From Saprospirales bacterium (GTDB lineage Bacteria; Bacteroidota; Bacteroidia; Chitinophagales; Saprospiraceae), in the NCBI GenBank assembly GCA_003448025.1, contig DLXL01000633.1:2354-9373 (forward strand): 7,020 bases of DNA. The letters run 5' to 3'. Numbering within the stretch: the stretch's first letter is position 1; every line of letters starts with the position of its first letter. This document shows, in pieces, positions 7,000-7,020 of the stretch. A program made the translations under genes and the position numbers. A model generated the notes under the pieces. It did not search any database, was not told the origin of the DNA, and saw nothing but the letters and a program-made list of their open reading frames with translations.

Positions 7000-7020
7000 A
7001 TCCAATATCCAATATCCAAT
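7000..7020. repeat. Tandem heptanucleotide repeat (ATCCAAT)3, truncated by window edge
   Basis: Three perfect head-to-tail copies of ATCCAAT begin two bases after the cytochrome stop codon and run to the last base, so the true array length is unknown. The seven bases before them (6993-6999) match the unit at only four positions, so this is the left boundary. A 7-bp unit shifts frame each copy, so on the opposite strand it reads as a repeating peptide (tyrosine-tryptophan-isoleucine-leucine type). Any open frame entering from that side is a by-product of the repeat. Confidence 0.8.

Noticed and set aside
6436..7019. Minus-strand open frames overlapping the end of the cytochrome gene
   Set aside because: They are antisense to the CxxCH-containing gene, and the start of one (MDIGYW) comes from the heptamer repeat.
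7000..7020. The right-edge repeat as a CRISPR array
   Set aside because: The unit is 7 bp with no spacers; it is a simple tandem repeat.

Overview
The window reads as chromosomal DNA of a member of the Bacteroidota. The evidence is a SusC/SusD outer-membrane nutrient-uptake pair, a promoter of the Bacteroidota type (TAnnTTTG) before a small cold-shock gene, and start codons without Shine-Dalgarno sequences. Environmental lineages such as Saprospiria or Chitinophagia would fit, but the class cannot be fixed from this sequence. All five genes lie on the + strand and coding density is high.

Layout. (1) 1-2970: a SusC/RagA-family TonB-dependent transporter, cut at its 5' end by the window edge. 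(2) 2994-4319: its SusD/RagB-family surface lipoprotein partner, closed by a long hairpin terminator at 4333-4381. (3) 4494-4685: a single-gene cold-shock protein unit with its own promoter (4418-4446) and terminator (4717-4750). (4) 4793-5977 and 5961-6998: two genes overlapping by 17 nt. They encode a secreted right-handed parallel beta-helix protein and a secreted diheme c-type cytochrome of the SO2930/HNE_0200 type. (5) 7000-7020: three perfect tandem copies of a 7-bp unit that run off the window edge.

How the genes work together. SusC and SusD should form one outer-membrane complex: SusD binds substrate at the surface and SusC imports it using TonB energy. No glycosidase, peptidase, sensor or anti-sigma gene is visible, so the substrate cannot be named. 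The cold-shock gene is insulated by terminators on both sides and is probably functionally unrelated to its neighbours. The beta-helix/cytochrome pair is the least understood part. From memory, these are two protein families (TIGR03805 and TIGR03806) known to occur as adjacent genes across distant bacteria without an assigned function. The overlapping genes and matching export signals here fit two subunits of one extracytoplasmic redox assembly.

The most notable observations are this uncharacterised pair, the regular 23-residue rungs with stacked cysteines in the beta-helix protein, a lone CxxC pair in the SusC barrel, strong enrichment of the palindrome GGCGCC, and the heptamer repeat at the right edge.
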